Assembly (NCBI GenBank): GCA_964030785.1
Contig: OZ034971.1
Coordinates: 13,760,679 to 13,824,678, forward strand
Length of the DNA: 64,000 nucleotides
Direction: 5' to 3'
Source of the DNA: Siderastrea siderea
Lineage: Eukaryota > Cnidaria > Anthozoa > Scleractinia > Rhizangiidae
Shown here: piece by piece, positions 11,001 through 22,262 of the stretch
Layout of the letters: every line of letters starts with the position of its first letter
How positions within the stretch are numbered: the first letter of the stretch is position 1
Made by a program: the position numbers and the translations under genes
Notes under the pieces: model-generated
Told to the model about the DNA's origin: nothing
Database searches by the model: none
The model's input: only the letters and a program-made list of their open reading frames with translations

Positions 11001-12624
11001 CAGGTCAGGAGAAGGAAAAACGTATGGTCGTCTTGGCAACGCTTACAGCAGTCTTGGAGATCTCAAGAAAGCCATCCACCACTTCGAACTAAACCTCAAA
11101 ATTGCAAAAGAAGTAGGGGACGACGTTGACATTGCTGGTTCGTTTCATAACCTTGGTACTTGCTTTGAATTTCTGGGCTCTTTAGACCAGGCTCTCGATT
11201 GTTATCGTCACAGTGTAGCAAAGTTTAATGACATTAGGTGTCGTCTTGGGTTTAATGATAAGTTTAAAATATGCTTACGCAATACGCAACAGGTGGCGTA
11301 CGTGCGTTTATGGCGTTTGTTGTTAAAACAAGGCAAGGTTTTAGAGGGGTTGTTTTCTGCTGAACAAGCACGTGCACAGGCTCTGAAGGATCTCATGGAG
11401 TTCAAGTATTCCCGTGTAAAAGAGCAAGCAGGGTCAGGAACAGGAATCGCTACTATACATGACACATTAAGTTATCTTCCGTCAAATACAGTTTTCATAG
11501 CGATTGAAAAGCAAGAATTAATTTTCTGGGCTTTCCAGAAAGGAAATGGTGTTCAGTTAAGACGAAAACAGATCAGCAGTGATGGTGAAGCCTACACTCT
11601 TTTAGAGTGTTTGATGCAGGTTACACGCCAGGAAATTGGTTCGAGAAATAATATCGAATGCGAAGATCGTTCCTTGGATATGGCAAGAGAAGGAAACGTT
11701 ATATATGAGAGATCCCCTTCAGATGAGAGAAAAGATCAGTCCGCAAAATTTAACAAAGATGCCTTAAGTACATGGTACGACGCCATCATAGAACCTCTCC
11801 AAGACTTGTTGCTTGACAGTGAACTGGTATTCGTCCCCGAAGGTCCAGTGTGTCTGGCTCCCTATGCTGCTTTCATGGACTCGAACTCAAAGTACCTTTG
11901 TGAGTCGTTCAGAATCCGAGTGATTCCCTCCCTGACCAGTTTAAAGTTGATCGCAGAGTGTCCAGCCGATTACCACAGTAGCACTGGAGCGCTTCTCGTG
12001 GGTGATCCGTGGGTACAAGATGTTACTTATCAAGGGGTAAGGCTACAGCAACTGCCATTCGCCAGAAAGGAAGTACAAATGATTGGACAAATACTTCACA
12101 CTGTGCCCCTCATTGGAACAGAGGCAACCAAGGATGAAGTGTTGAAACAAATCTCATCAGTTGCCTCGGTACACATTGCAGCACATGGGCGGATGGAAAC
12201 AGGAGAAATTGCCTTGGCACCAAACCCAGCACCTGCATCTGGGGTACCTAGCGAGGAAGACTTCATTTTAACAATGACAGACGTGTTGAGTGTTCAGATA
12301 AGAGCAAGACTAGTTGTGTTAAGTTGCTGTCATAGTGCTCGTGGGCAGATTAAGGCTGAGGGTGTGGTTGGCATAGCAAGGGCATTTTTGGGTGCCGGTG
12401 CTCGGTCTGTTTTGGTGTCACTGTGGGCGATTGATGATGAAGCCACATTGGAGTTCATGAAAGTTTTCTACCTTTACCTGAAGAAAGGAAAAAGTGTCAG
12501 CGAATCTCTGAACCAAGCCATGAAATGCATGAGACAATCTGACCAGTTTAGTGCAGTGAAGTATTGGGCTCCGTTTGTACTTATTGGTGATGACGTCACC
12601 CTGGAGTTTGGTGAACACAAATAA
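2843..12624 (+). CDS. TPR-CHAT gene A (TTC28-like, with TTC4-like N-terminus), six exons
   Basis: Gene model read from splice signals and the paralog: exons 2843-2933, 3422-3583, 3708-3785, 4200-4267, 8780-8893 and 9427-12624, giving 1,236 residues. Phases agree at every junction (1,1,1,0,0) and exon lengths equal those of gene B exactly (91, 162, 78, 68, 114, 3198). Residues 31-133 are a TTC4/HOP-like TPR module, about 200-760 a 40-residue TPR array, and the C-terminus a CHAT domain. The start ATG has an in-frame stop 27 bases upstream. The exon 5 donor (GTACGA) is weaker than in B (GTAAGA). Coral genomes carry many such genes, often discussed as innate sensors; that role is inference. The product is probably cytosolic, as no signal peptide or membrane segment is seen. 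Confidence 0.8.
4374..4745. mobile_element. MITE-like inverted-repeat element in intron 4 of gene A
   Basis: An inverted pair based on TTCACATGAGCC is found at about 4,386-4,413 and 4,616-4,645, and a second partial inverted copy (GATTCAGACGC) sits near 4,709. The block is absent at the matching position of copy B, where unrelated sequence begins at about 33,870. The nested structure suggests two related insertions. No clean target duplication was identified, so the boundaries are approximate. Confidence 0.45.
4790..5210 (-). mobile_element. Probable Penelope-like element remnant, copy A
   Basis: This block matches 44,645-45,065 in copy B and so predates the duplication. It includes GATAAGGTAAATTGGCCATC followed by the hammerhead-like motif annotated separately. 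I recognise this combination as a widely dispersed sequence of coral genomes associated with Penelope-like retroelements, but no reverse-transcriptase frame is present. The assignment to Penelope rests on recall plus the ribozyme-like core, so it is tentative. Confidence 0.4.
5084..5125 (-). ncRNA. Candidate minimal hammerhead ribozyme, copy A
   Basis: On the minus strand the order is a 3-bp stem I (GCT/AGC), the core CTGACGA, a stem-loop GGGC-TAAC-GCTC, then GAAACGTC with the expected cleavage after GTC. That fits the type I hammerhead consensus CUGANGA...GAAA...NUH with an extremely short stem III, as described for hammerheads of Penelope-like elements. An extra A after the core weakens the stem II pairing. 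Activity is not demonstrated. The same core is intact in copy B. Confidence 0.5.
5818..6233. mobile_element. 416-bp long-inverted-repeat MITE (TTAA target), intron 4 of gene A
   Basis: The element begins AGGGAACCTCCAC and ends GTGGAGGTTCCCT, with arms of roughly 190 bases that pair along most of their length. It is flanked by TTGA on the left and TTAA on the right. The paralogous site in copy B (about 45,850) reads GCTTAAATCTCC without the element, so this is a filled/empty site pair. A TTAA target is typical of piggyBac-type insertion. Confidence 0.75.
6238..8779 (+). other. Rest of intron 4 of gene A, no gene seen
   Basis: Non-coding intron sequence collinear with about 45,850-47,916 of copy B. 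A stretch of roughly 370 bases at about 7,923-8,290 is missing from B, where the flanks join directly at about 47,428. It is either an insertion in A or a deletion in B. The short open frames here are not conserved in frame in B and I see no splice-compatible exon. Confidence 0.6.
8780..8893 (+). CDS. Exon 5 of gene A: charged linker
   Basis: The 38-codon exon begins after GTGCAAG and encodes [20 protein letters not shown] and a Lys-rich continuation, matching the helical tail after the TTC4 TPR module. It is phase 0 at both ends. If the GTACGA donor failed, translation would stop at a TAA about 30 bases downstream, giving a truncated protein without the long TPR array or CHAT domain. Gene B has the equivalent exon at 47,917-48,030 with a consensus donor. 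Confidence 0.7.
9427..12624 (+). CDS. Exon 6 of gene A: 14 TPRs plus CHAT domain
   Basis: A single 3,198-base exon. The acceptor is placed at 9,425-9,426 (CTTTATGTCCGACAG), 19 codons before the first ATG, because it preserves phase and is conserved in B. Fourteen 40-residue TPRs follow (pattern [20 protein letters not shown]), 13 of them nearly identical; units 2 and 3 (9,661-9,780 and 9,781-9,900) are identical over 120 bases. A helical linker leads to the CHAT domain, with strands ending HIAAHG and [11 protein letters not shown]. His1091 (codon 12,184) and Cys1139 (codon 12,328) match the catalytic dyad of clan CD proteases such as caspases and separase. Protease activity is inferred. Confidence 0.88.
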   Translation, partial: TNYISQHKTASDVKNSTVKMDTSENLRNIIRDFKKIIDYLQEEGDRWTEGKAYGNLGNMYHRLGDFKKAIDNHERRLKIAKEVGDRSGEEQGYGNLGNAYFSIGDFKKAIDYYESCLKIAKEVGDRSGEEQGYGNLGNAYFSIGDFKKAIDYYESCLKIAKEVGDRSGEGMTYANLGNAYDSLGDFKRAIDYHERHLKIAKEVGDRSGEGMTFGSLGNAYSSIGDFKKATDYYEGCLKIAKEVGDRSGEGKAYGNLGNMYHRLGDFKKAIDYHERDLQIAKEVGDRSGEGKAYGNLGNVYFHLGDFKKAIDYHERHLNIAKEVGERSGEGKAYGSLGNVYDSLGDFKKAIDYHERDLKIAKEVGDRSGEGRTYGNLGNAYFSIGNFKKAIDYHESCLKIAKDVGDRSGEGKAYGNLGNAYFGIGDFKKAIDYHERHLKIAKEVGDRSGEGKAYGSLGNAYDSLRDFKKSIDYHERHLKIAKEAGERSGEGKAYGNLGNMYHRLGDFKKAIDYHERALKIAKEVGDRSGEGKTYGRLGNAYSSLGDLKKAIHHFELNLKIAKEVGDDVDIAGSFHNLGTCFEFLGSLDQALDCYRHSVAKFNDIRCRLGFNDKFKICLRNTQQVAYVRLWRLLLKQGKVLEGLFSAEQARAQALKDLMEFKYSRVKEQAGSGTGIATIHDTLSYLPSNTVFIAIEKQELIFWAFQKGNGVQLRRKQISSDGEAYTLLECLMQVTRQEIGSRNNIECEDRSLDMAREGNVIYERSPSDERKDQSAKFNKDALSTWYDAIIEPLQDLLLDSELVFVPEGPVCLAPYAAFMDSNSKYLCESFRIRVIPSLTSLKLIAECPADYHSSTGALLVGDPWVQDVTYQGVRLQQLPFARKEVQMIGQILHTVPLIGTEATKDEVLKQISSVASVHIAAHGRMETGEIALAPNPAPASGVPSEEDFILTMTDVLSVQIRARLVVLSCCHSARGQIKAEGVVGIARAFLGAGARSVLVSLWAIDDEATLEFMKVFYLYLKKGKSVSESLNQAMKCMRQSDQFSAVKYWAPFVLIGDDVTLEFGEHK

Positions 12625-13308
12625 TAGGTTTGCACTGTAAGTAGATCCATATCAGGTGTTGAAACGTTATATTGAAGTCCATGGCCCGGATATTCAAAGC
12701 AGGCGTAGGCTGAGACAGGTTTAGAATCAACTGATTCATTTCAAGAATAGGGATTGTGATGTTTTGCTCTTCATTTTGATTTTGATACTTTCAAGACGTA
12801 TCTTCAAATTTGCGCTTGGAATACTATTAAAAGGGGAAAGAAAAAAATCTTCAGAAACTTTTACTCCTGGATTAGCGTCAATCAACTTTTGAACAACCCG
12901 CCCCAGAAATTTGACTCCTCGTACACGTGTTATTTTCTCGTATAATAGAAATCAGCGACATCAATCTTTAGATAAGAACTGATAAAGATAAGAACGCGTT
13001 ATGAAATTAGTTGCATAAATTAGTTTTTATTGTATAAAGACGACTTACAGTGCCAATGGCGAAATTATTGCAAAGCAAGTAGCTGTCTAAGACGAGTTAC
13101 ACTTTGTTACGTACCATGCAGCTTGTGTAGCAATGTGTCCCGAGGCAAGACATGTATCCATCTTTTGAGTTACATTAAGAGCATTATTTTGAGACCCTGT
13201 GCCAGCGTTGTTTATCACTCTTAAATTCAAATTCTTTGCACTTAATATTTTGGAATGAGCGGCATTGTTTTGTATTTAGCGTATTTTGTTTTTTTTTAAT
13301 AAAATAAA
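12625..13308 (+). terminator. 3' UTR and polyadenylation signals of gene A
   Basis: Two overlapping AATAAA hexamers lie at 13,298-13,303 and 13,303-13,308, about 680 bases after the stop. The paralog has an AATAAA at 52,246-52,251 in the corresponding position, about 490 bases after its stop. Conservation of position and of the sequence just after it (CTTGACTTGA) supports these as the real 3' ends. Confidence 0.6.
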
Positions 13309-15925
13309 ATGCTTGACTTGACTTGCCTTTTTTTCACCTTTGATAAAGACCCGTTTTATGTGCTATTTTAAGCTAACAAATGTGAGACAAATAAAGCTAT
13401 CTGATGAGAATCAAATTAGCAGGCTGAAGGTCTGAAGTTTTTACTTTGAAATTAATAAAAAAAACTTTATCGTGTTATTTTCACATTTCAACGTCACCTT
13501 GCAGTGTTAGAGAACATGAAGCGGCGTAGGTTATAACTGCAAGAAGTTTTCAAGTGGAGTTGAAACTTGCTATTTCTCTTCATTCTTTTAGCTACAAAAC
13601 AAGGAACTGTGGTTCAGTGAAGAAGCATGAGTACCACACAGACTCCTCACATGTCAGATATGTGTTCATGTTAGACAAGGAAATCTTTTGCACTCTTAAA
13701 GAGACTGTAATTATTATGATACTTTGAGGCAATGTTAGGTCTAATAAGGGAATAGTTATCAGAGGGATGAAGTCTGCCCTACACGTGTGTTTAATTAAAC
13801 GTGGTATTCCTAATTAATATCACTAGGGATTTATGATTCTTCAGTCATGAACCATTTTATTTCGGTATTTGTTACACTCAAATGTGTGTTTGTGAAAGGG
13901 ACTTGGTTCTTCTCTCTTTATTGTAATTGAGGTTTAGACGTCAACATTGCAGGATTAGACTGCAGTACCGCAGAAAGCTTAGCTGCCCTATTCCAAAGCG
14001 TTTTAAAACAATTATATCAAATAATATTACATACAGTTAGTTAGCTTATAAAAATATTTAAAGGTGACTTTGAGTTTCGCTGGTTTGCAGGCATTAGTGA
14101 AATATGTAAGTAGTCGTACCTATTGTCGGACATTTTTACGCTGATCGCTTTTTCTTGGTCCTTGAGTAAGATTATTTCTATTTTTGTTGTCCCATATAAA
14201 CGTAAGATGTTTTTACATCGATCGATAGCTAATATCTGGTTTTCAAAAACAATTGCACACTAAAAAGGTGGTTACAGTTTTATTTGCTGAAAAATCAATT
14301 ATCGGACACGCAAATCTATTGTCGGGCACCCCAGAAAATCTTGAAAAATTGAGCGAATATGAATCATCGCACTTAAACCACGTGCTCGCACGCACTGCAA
14401 AACAAACCTGTCGATCTCTACTGTTTTGTGGGTCATCACAGCTGGTTCTAAACAAGAAATGGAGTCTTCAGAAACACAAGTAAGGCTTTTTAACATCTTT
14501 CACATCTTTTTACGTTTCTTTTCAGCGGCTCTGTTGCGTGCGTCCGAAAATAGATTTGCAGAAGATCCGAGGAATATAGCGAAAGCTCGACAGTTCAGTA
14601 GGGTGACAAGGCCGCTTTGACTTGTGGGATACAAAATGGTGGCCAATGTTCATCGTGACGAAGTTTGAAGTGAATCGGAGCTTGTTTTCCACAGTTTTTC
14701 AAGTTTTTCTCCGTGCGAACGGAAATTTTTGTTTTTTAAGCGCCATCTTTTTTGCAGGTACAGAAGAATGTGCTTTGACGTAATTTTACTCGTTCTATGA
14801 TTAAACAAAACTCGTTAGATAGAGTCTTATTATTGTGTTCCCAACTTGTATGGCTTTGGTTCTCGTATTTCTGTCAATATGAAGACACATGAAACACGTT
14901 TTTTCAGCTGTCCGATATTATGCAGTGTCCGATTATATATGCGAATGCCTTAACGTATTGTTCATGCACGTTGTGATAATTTGCACAAATTCCCGTTTCT
15001 TTCGCTCCCTACTTCTTGTAACCAAATGTTTTGCAGAAAAAGTGTATTCATTAACATCCCTTTTAAGCAATAACGAACGCAAAATATCAAAAAAATTTTC
15101 TATTGACGTTTGACTAACAGATGATCCATGGTCTTCCATGGGAATCAATTACTGATACCGAAATTCCATGTATTCACGCCGGATATTTGCATAGTACTGT
15201 GAAGGATAGTTGTTGATAGAACACACAATGACTTTTAGCTAAGCGTCGAATTTCAAGCATTCATGATTATCAAAAAATATATGGGAAAATATAATTTGGA
15301 GACTCTATGAATGTTTGTTTAGTTTTTAGTTGAATTTCTTTTTGCGTAGACCTATATTAAACAAACTGGAAGCCTCCAAAAAAGGTCAGTTGATTATAGA
15401 AAAAGTGAGACGTCATCGGTGTTTAGAATGAAGAAATAGTAATACAAATTACCGGCGTTAAAAATGGTTAAAATTCTTTCGGTGCTGCTACTGGAGCGTA
15501 ATTCAGGTAAGCCTTAAATTCGTTTGCGAATAAACTTTGTTCCCTGTAGGTTGTTTAGTGATCTTTCCGTTAAGGGTGGAGTTATGTAGTTTAATTTAGC
15601 GCGCAGGTGATTTTTTGGTACTTTCAAGTTGTTACTCCTATTATAATACTTAATTGTTTTCAGTAAAATGAGCAAGATGTGTCAGACGCTTGAATTGTAC
15701 ACTAGACGAAAAGTTAAATTTACTAAAATTTGCTGGGAGCGAATGTCACAGATACAAATGTCAAATTCAATGTGTAAATGTTGGACAAAATGGTAAATGC
15801 CGCACTTGCACCATTATTTGCACTCAGTAGGCCAGTGTCGGGCAAAAGCGGCCATTACCCACTCTCCCACCAATTGAATAAACCTCACAGCGGAGATCCT
15901 TTACGGCTGACAGACCCTAAGAGCA
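13309..15925 (+). other. Downstream flank of copy A, no gene seen
   Basis: Non-coding sequence collinear with 52,252-54,257 downstream of gene B, ending near AGACCCTAAGAGC. About 850 bases at roughly 14,110-14,960 are absent from B, where the flanks meet near 52,908. This copy-A-only segment contains repeated motifs such as ATTGTCGGACA and a short ATG-donor candidate (14,459 onward), but no interpretable gene. Confidence 0.55.
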
Positions 15926-17061
15926 CACCCCAATAGATGGTTTTCACTGTCACACCATGAAAAATAAAATCCAAAACCATTCGTTAATTGAAGAGAAGAA
16001 ATAGCGATGCTAGAGAAGATTAATAAATAAACAACTTCTCGAATTCTCAGGTCTGTGTGGTATCCCAAACTTCAGTTATTCGCCGAAATGTTCCGCACAA
16101 ATTTATAGAGCCTAGTATGGAGCCACCATATTGGGTTACCTCCATGGTACACCAATATGGCGGCGGAAAATAATGAAAACATCTGGAATAGTCAGCGGTT
16201 ACCCAAACCTCCTGAAGCCTGGGTCGAGACTAATGTCCTGATCATTGATATTCAAATAGACACCTCCCCGCCCCTACCGCCATATCTTGTATCAAGGGAT
16301 GTGAGCCCACGAGGATATGAAGTCATTTGGTCAGCAATTACGTATCTCTCAGTGACTAGTAAGGGTAAAATTACTCAGGAGAACTTTACATGTGCCGAAC
16401 CTAATGTAACTTAGCAACAAGAACAGCTTTTGCTCATTTGCATTAGGTACATGTAGAGTTCGACGTTTAAGCTAGGCCTTAAAGTACACAAAGAATTATC
16501 CCACAGCACAACCCACGTATCACTTCTGATTAAAATTAGCATCGAACAATTAGCAACCAATCAGAAGCATTTTCCGCGTTTTACTAGTAACATTCCAGGT
16601 TGGTGGGGTGCTTCTCGGTATTTTAGCCCCTCGTCCCTGATGTCAATATTATAGGCTTACCACTGAGTCCTCACAGGGGATTTTTTCTGGCTTAACTCAG
16701 ATGTTGACATTACAAAGCGAGGTTTCTACTTCTCTAGGGTCATTTGGCAGCTTCTTCTGTGGCTTACTCGACGGAATATTGCTGAACCACGACAAGGACA
16801 AAACCTACAGTGTCTAGTCATTTTCGTAATAAATTATGTGATCGGGTTCAAATCGGTAAAACTCTTTAGGATATAGGATTTTAGGACAAAAGGTTTCTCT
16901 TAAAGGAATTTGCTCTTTCACGCGTGGTTAGACTGTACAAATTAAACTACATTCAAAATGACTGCATTGGATTTGACAAAATGGCTTAATTCGGGTGTAC
17001 GTGCTTTGCATGAGTGATTTTTCCCAGAGTATTATTCACAATAAGTTTCAAATCGTTTAAA
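15926..17061. other. Spacer after copy A, no supported gene
   Basis: Homology to copy B stops near 15,925. An 85-codon open frame starts at an ATG at 16,157 inside a CCAATATGGCGGCGG context, but it has no recognisable domain, no paralog and no splice support, so it is not called. Nothing else is supportable. Confidence 0.4.
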
Positions 17062-19935
17062 TTACAAGATGGTGCACGTGCTACTTTCTTTTGTATTCCC
17101 TCTCTCTGATTGGCTGTTTCTCCCTCCAGCCGTTGGGGCCTGGGTAGGAGCAGCTTGAGTATTTGCATTTGCGTTTCCAATGATGGCTCGTACGTCACAT
17201 ATCTGGAAACAAGAATTTGTGAGATGTTACACCAAACTATATCACTACAGCGATTTTCCTTAGAGGGTTTTACGTTGATGTTTAAGTGATTTACAAACTT
17301 TGCACAATAAGGAAGGAAAACCAAGCCAAATTGTTTGTTTTCTTCTTCAAAGAATCAGAACATAATTCAAGCTCGGGCGAACCACACTAATGAGTTTTCA
17401 GAAGTCTCCGTTTTCAAAAAGGAGCAAAATATTTGTCCGTGCAAACGTTTCCTCATCGTTTTCACAAATCTACACTAACGCGTTTTCCCTTCGTTTTGGT
17501 TTTCTTCCGCACACTAACCACGTAAGCGACTTCAGAAGTCTCCACCTTTGAAACCGTTTTTGAACCTCTCCCTTTTCAAAAACGCTTTTGATCTTTTTAG
17601 TGTGGATGATGGACACGTGTTTTACCGCGCTTAGCGCCGATTTCATGTTTTTAAGAGTACGTACCTCTAACATAGTTTTGGCGGCTTTATTACGATTAAT
17701 AGAGGCAGCACTGAGCTAAAAGAGAGAGACCTTTTTGTGGGTGAAAGGTTATCAGGGGCATAGAAGGGGCATATCTTATTTGCAACCACCAAAGAAAAGA
17801 TAAGAAATGTAAGGTAATTAATAGTAACCTCATGTAGATCAAGATTGTATTGCTGAAGCCTAGATAACGTACTGTTTAACCTTTTTTTCCTTTCTTTTTT
17901 TATTCCCTTTAGATTGATAATGTAAATGTTAATGCCAGTTTTGCTTTGGTAAATAAATTAAAACAAAATAGTTTTTCCGGCTTGCTGTTGTTTGTCACAC
18001 ATCCGACGAAGCTGATTCATTTTGTCATGAAGCCGTTTATTTAACGTTTTTAGCGTCGCCATCTCGGACATATTTTTCACCACGTCTGGATTAAGTGGGA
18101 AACTACAGAGAAAAGTTTTACTGTTTTACAGTTTTACTGTCACACACTGAAAACCTCACCTGGATTGATCAAAGTTAGGGGAAATTCTTGTTTTTGCGAT
18201 CACCAAATTACGTAGAACAAGATTAAAAAGACGACAAACCATACTTACTCAAAAACAGAATACAACAGCTAATAACAAGCAACACTTAGAAATCTATACT
18301 CTATTGATACTCAGAGTGTTCTAAAACAAGTCTTTTTTAAGCAACAGGCGTATTATACTGGCAATGTCAGCTATGCTTACGGTTTGTTTCTTGGTTTCCA
18401 CTCCCATTATTGCCTTGGTATCTTTTCCGTTTTTGGCCGCCACGTTGACTTGTCTCTTGTCCGCGACTTGCTGGCCCCACAACTGAACAATGACCGACCG
18501 GTAAATATCGCGATACCGACAGTAAACCAATGCTAGAACGTCATCTCCCCATCAGTGACAACAAAGACGACTGGAGACGAGTCAGGGATTTTGCGGTGCT
18601 ACGAAAATATGCTGCAATGAATTACAACCAAAGCCTGTCATGCAGAAGAGTTATAAACTTTTGATAACACATTAAAGATAATTGTTGTTTGGAACAATAA
18701 AAAATATGCAATGCTGAGCGTGTATCGCTAAGGAATTCCCTTTGCATTCTACACGCGGACAACAAAATCCAGTTTCTTTCCTTCCTGCAGAAAGGAACGA
18801 TTAAACCAATGATCCTACAGTAACAATACCATAAAACTAAGATTTGTAACGCCCGTTCCACTAAAACGAGAACTCAATCAACGCTTGACTTTAAGCGAGG
18901 GGTCAAGGAAAACAAGCTCAACAGAAAACGTACTGTAAGCACTGAAGTGAACGGCCAAAGTGAAACCTTTCAAGTTGCTAAAATTGTTGTTTAGAGCTTC
19001 AACGATGACAAAACAGAACAGTTGAGGTAAGTTAACGTTTATTTTGAAATTGATCAATAATTGTTCACGGAAGTGGAGGTAAATAGCAGATAATAACGCG
19101 AGTTTGAGCAGCCAATCAGAGGGGGCGAAAAATATTATCCACTGGTTTGGTTTATACTAAACGTCACTGTGACAACGTTTGGTGGATTTCAATCCATTTT
19201 GTTTGATTCTATTTTTGAGTGCTCCGTAAGTTTCTGTCGCTATTGTGATTGGCAGTAGCGTAAAACACAAACGCCAGGATTTTCAATGGGAGGGGTCCAA
19301 ATGACGACTTGTAATTAATTCTTCAGAAGCCTAAGAATGTTAACTCAGATTTCGCAAATTTACAATAACGATCGATATAAATGTGATGGTGAATTTTTAA
19401 GCCTGGTGAATATATGAGAAAGATGTTTTATTTAGTTAGTAACACAGGTGACTCGGAAAAATCCGCGTTTTCCCACAGGAGTAGAACCTATGACCTTCTG
19501 GTTACTAGTCCAGATGCTCTACCACTGAGCTACAGGATACTCGTGGGAGCTAAGGCCATTAAAACTAGGTTCATGTGACAAACGTCCCCCATACTGCTAG
19601 GACTGTTAAGCCTGGTGAACATGAGCCTAGTTTATCTGCAGGTTTTTTTTATTATTAGCTCTTTTCTTTCTTTTTGTTCATTTTAGCTGAAATGCATTTG
19701 ATCAATCCAAATAAAAAACGACAAGCACGTGTTTCAACGAGGGGGGAAAGGGTAGGGACTCCCTGGACTCTTGCTGCTATTAGATCCGCTTAAGACTAAC
19801 ACGAACGAAAGCAAGGATGCTGCCGTAAAAGGGTGCTAGCAGCGTAAAACTAACCTGTTGTCTGGGATCGTCGATGAATATGTCATCTTTTTCTGTGATT
19901 TCTTTTCCTTTGTCGTTTAATGGTACTTCTTTTAC
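17062..19935 (-). CDS. Unrecognised multi-exon gene candidate ending in a CaaX-like motif
   Basis: Several minus-strand segments look like exons, each with a good acceptor, open frame and GT donor: 19935-19855 (27 codons, VKEVPLNDKGKEITEKDD...), 18482-18381 (34 codons, acceptor TTCAG, donor GTAAGC), 17715-17665 (17 codons, acceptor TCTCTCTCTTTTAG, donor GTACGT) and 17202-17062. The last two join in phase 0 and end with SSTCTIL before the stop, a CaaX-like tail that would predict geranylgeranylation. A further candidate near 18,105-17,960 is open only in a phase that does not fit its neighbours, so the model is incomplete, and no 5' end was found. I do not recognise the protein. Confidence 0.4.
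19397..19619 (-). mobile_element. tRNA-derived SINE with 14-bp target duplication
   Basis: On the minus strand a tRNA-like head has an A box (TAGCTCAGTGG, 19,522-19,532) and a B box (GGTTCTACTCC, 19,478-19,488). The anticodon arm is TCTGG/CCAGA around a Thr-like loop. The acceptor stem does not pair and the anticodon loop has 8 bases, so it is not a functional tRNA. The 14-bp direct repeat TTAAGCCTGGTGAA flanks the block at 19,397-19,410 and 19,606-19,619, as expected of target-primed insertion. Confidence 0.65.
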
Positions 19936-20681
19936 CTACAAGACAGTCGAGAAGAGAAGCGAGAAAAAACAAAGCCACAACAAAAGAGGGTAGCCGATTT
20001 CTCATCCTCTGAAGTCAGTTACACTGTGCTTCCCCCCATGGCAATCTAAAAAATAGAAAGCACCATGAACATTTTTTTTAACTATGAAAGATAATGTTTA
20101 AAAGCAGAAGGTCAATGCAAAGCCCAAATTCCTAAAAGCTTCTGAAGCTTTTTCCAAGGAACCTATCAAAGCTTTTACTGCTGTGGAATGCACATAGGGT
20201 AGCGTTAAGTTCTTTTCTTGAACGAGGAGTACAATTACAAAGTAACCTAAACAACGGCCACTATTGAAAAGCCATGTTATTTTGTCTTATTTGCCATTTA
20301 CTCCTTTGCTGAATTAACCTACAGATTGAGGCCGTCAAGGAGAAACTTTGTACAGGACGACTTGAATTAAGATGCAACATGAGCCATTATTACCAGCGCG
20401 GTTTACATAAGACGCAAAGATTTCGTGATAAATGGTTTTAAGACACGGCTCAAGGTTGAGGTAATGGATTGGATTTGTATCCAAGAAGACTTTAAACAAA
20501 AGAATTGGCAAAAGAATTACCAAACTGGTAGGGTTAAAACTATCTTGTCTTCTGTATTTCTCCAAAGATTTGTGCGTCAAAAGTGGTGTAGGCTACCCGA
20601 GATCGAGGTCTCACCGAAAATTGTTTCAAGGAAACATCGCTGAAAGATTTCGTAACTTCATTAAAATTATCACCTTACTGT
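19936..20681. other. Spacer, no gene seen
   Basis: AT-rich sequence upstream of the candidate minus-strand gene. It could hold its 5' exons, but no open segment with convincing splice sites was found. The overlapping open frames around 20,335-20,643 on both strands have no recognisable content. Confidence 0.4.
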
Positions 20682-21252
20682 GAGCTCTGTTGTCTCGTGT
20701 CTTTGATTTCTACATCATTTTCTGCAAATATCCAAGTTTTTCCCCGATTCTTCGGTGAATCTTCGGTTGATCGCAGTTTCTTAACCGCCCGCCATTTTGA
20801 AAAACCACTCATTCCCAGTTCTACGCAGCTCCCAAAAAGACCCCAAGAGAGACTATGTAAGCAATCTTTGCCATGTTATGGTTACGAGCTCATAAGAAGA
20901 TTGCACGACGGACTTCCATATATCGAAGGTCGCCGTGCAACGGACTAAAATTTTTAATTCAAATTAAGTTCTGTCGGGGGACTGGAAAACGCTTTTTGCT
21001 CTTACCAGCTGAAGACGAATTTGAAAAACAATAGCGATTGTCTTGTCTGCCAATGGCACAAATCTCCTAGAAACGGCCCAAGCGCTTCCCACCCAGTGTG
21101 TCTAAGGCTTTCAGGAGGTTTTCTGGTAAGCTGCGTAGAACTGGGAATGAGCAGTTTTTCAAAATGGTGGCGGTTAAGCAACTGCGATCGAATTCACCGA
21201 AGAATCGGGGAGAAACAGGGAGAAATCAAAGACACAGGACAACAGAGCTGAC
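20682..21252. mobile_element. MITE with ~120-base inverted arms
   Basis: The left arm (about 20,682-20,828, AGCTCTGTTGTC...TTCGGTGAAT...TTCTACGCAGCT) returns in reverse complement at about 21,128-21,252 with only scattered mismatches. The interior of about 300 bases is non-coding. The flanks TTACTGTG and TTACAGTG are similar but not adjacent to the outermost paired bases on both sides, so the target duplication is unresolved. Confidence 0.6.
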
Positions 21253-21589
21253 GGTATGGTTACAGTGTTACCTTGAAAAGAAACAACGTGAATTTAACAT
21301 AATTTTCCTTTTTTTCCTTTATAACATTGCGCTTTTCTGTTAATTCATGCTCATTATCCACAAATGATATGGAATTATTGCAGCCGTCTTAAACTTTATA
21401 AGCGGTCTCAATTGCCAAACATCTCAAGATGTTCGGCAGTAGGTCAGGGTAAGACAGGGCATGTACACATGTACAACCTTCCAAGTTTTACAGTACTTTT
21501 TCCTACTGAAACTTTTTTTGGTGTTGCTTACACATTTCACATCTTGTGCGTACATGTCATCAAAGCAGGACGGCTATCTCTAAAAGGAG

Positions 21590-22262
21590 GAACGGGGAAC
21601 GGGGAACGGGGAATCTCTAAAATGGGGAATCTCTAAAATAGGGAATCTCTAAAATAGGGAATCTCTAAAACGGGGAATCTCTAAAATAGGGAATCTTTAA
21701 AATAGGGAATCTCTAAGATAGGGAATCTCTAAAATGGGGAATCTCTAAAATGGGGAACCTCTAAAATAGGGAATCTCTAAAACGGAGAATCTCTAAAATA
21801 GGGAATCTCTAAAATAGGAAATCTCTAAAATAGGGAATCTGTAAAATAGGGAATCTCTAAAACGGGGAATCTCTAAAATAGGGAATCTCTAAAATAGGGA
21901 ATCTCTAAAACGGGGAATCTCTAAAATAGGGAATCTCTAAAATAGGGAATTTCTAAAACGGGGAATCTCTAAAATAGGGAATCTCTAAAATAGGGAATCT
22001 CTAAAACGGGGAATCTCTAAAATAGGGATCTCTAAAACGGGGAATCTCTAAAATAGGGAATCTCTAAAATGGGGAATCTCTAAAATAGGGAATCTCTAAA
22101 ATGGGGAATCTCTAAAATAGGGAATCTCTAAAATGGGGAATCTCTAAAGTAGGGAATCTCTAAAATAGGGAATCTCTAAAATAGGGAATCTCTAAAATGG
22201 GGAATCTCTAAAGCGGGGAATCTCTAAAATAGGGAATCTCTAAAATGGGGAATCCCTAAAAC
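21590..22262 (+). repeat. 16-bp minisatellite, left array
   Basis: About 42 units of GGGAATCTCTAAAATA with alternating variants (AAAATA, AAAATG, AAAACG before the next GGGAATC). There are no unique spacers, so it is not a CRISPR array. Confidence 0.9.

Noticed and set aside
9427..12624. TPR-CHAT gene as part of a CRISPR (gRAMP/Craspase-like) system
   Set aside because: No Cas-like gene or repeat-spacer array is present, and the genes have introns. Only the domain pairing is shared with the bacterial proteins.
16157..16414. 85-codon open frame with an ATGGCGGCGG start
   Set aside because: No domain, paralog or splice support; the start context is common CG-rich sequence. Cannot be supported as a gene.
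19473..19540. Functional tRNA-Thr gene
   Set aside because: The acceptor stem does not pair, the anticodon loop has eight bases, and target-site repeats mark the block as a SINE.
21590..22262. Regular short repeats resembling a CRISPR array
   Set aside because: The 16-bp units follow each other without unique spacers and the DNA is eukaryotic; this is a minisatellite.
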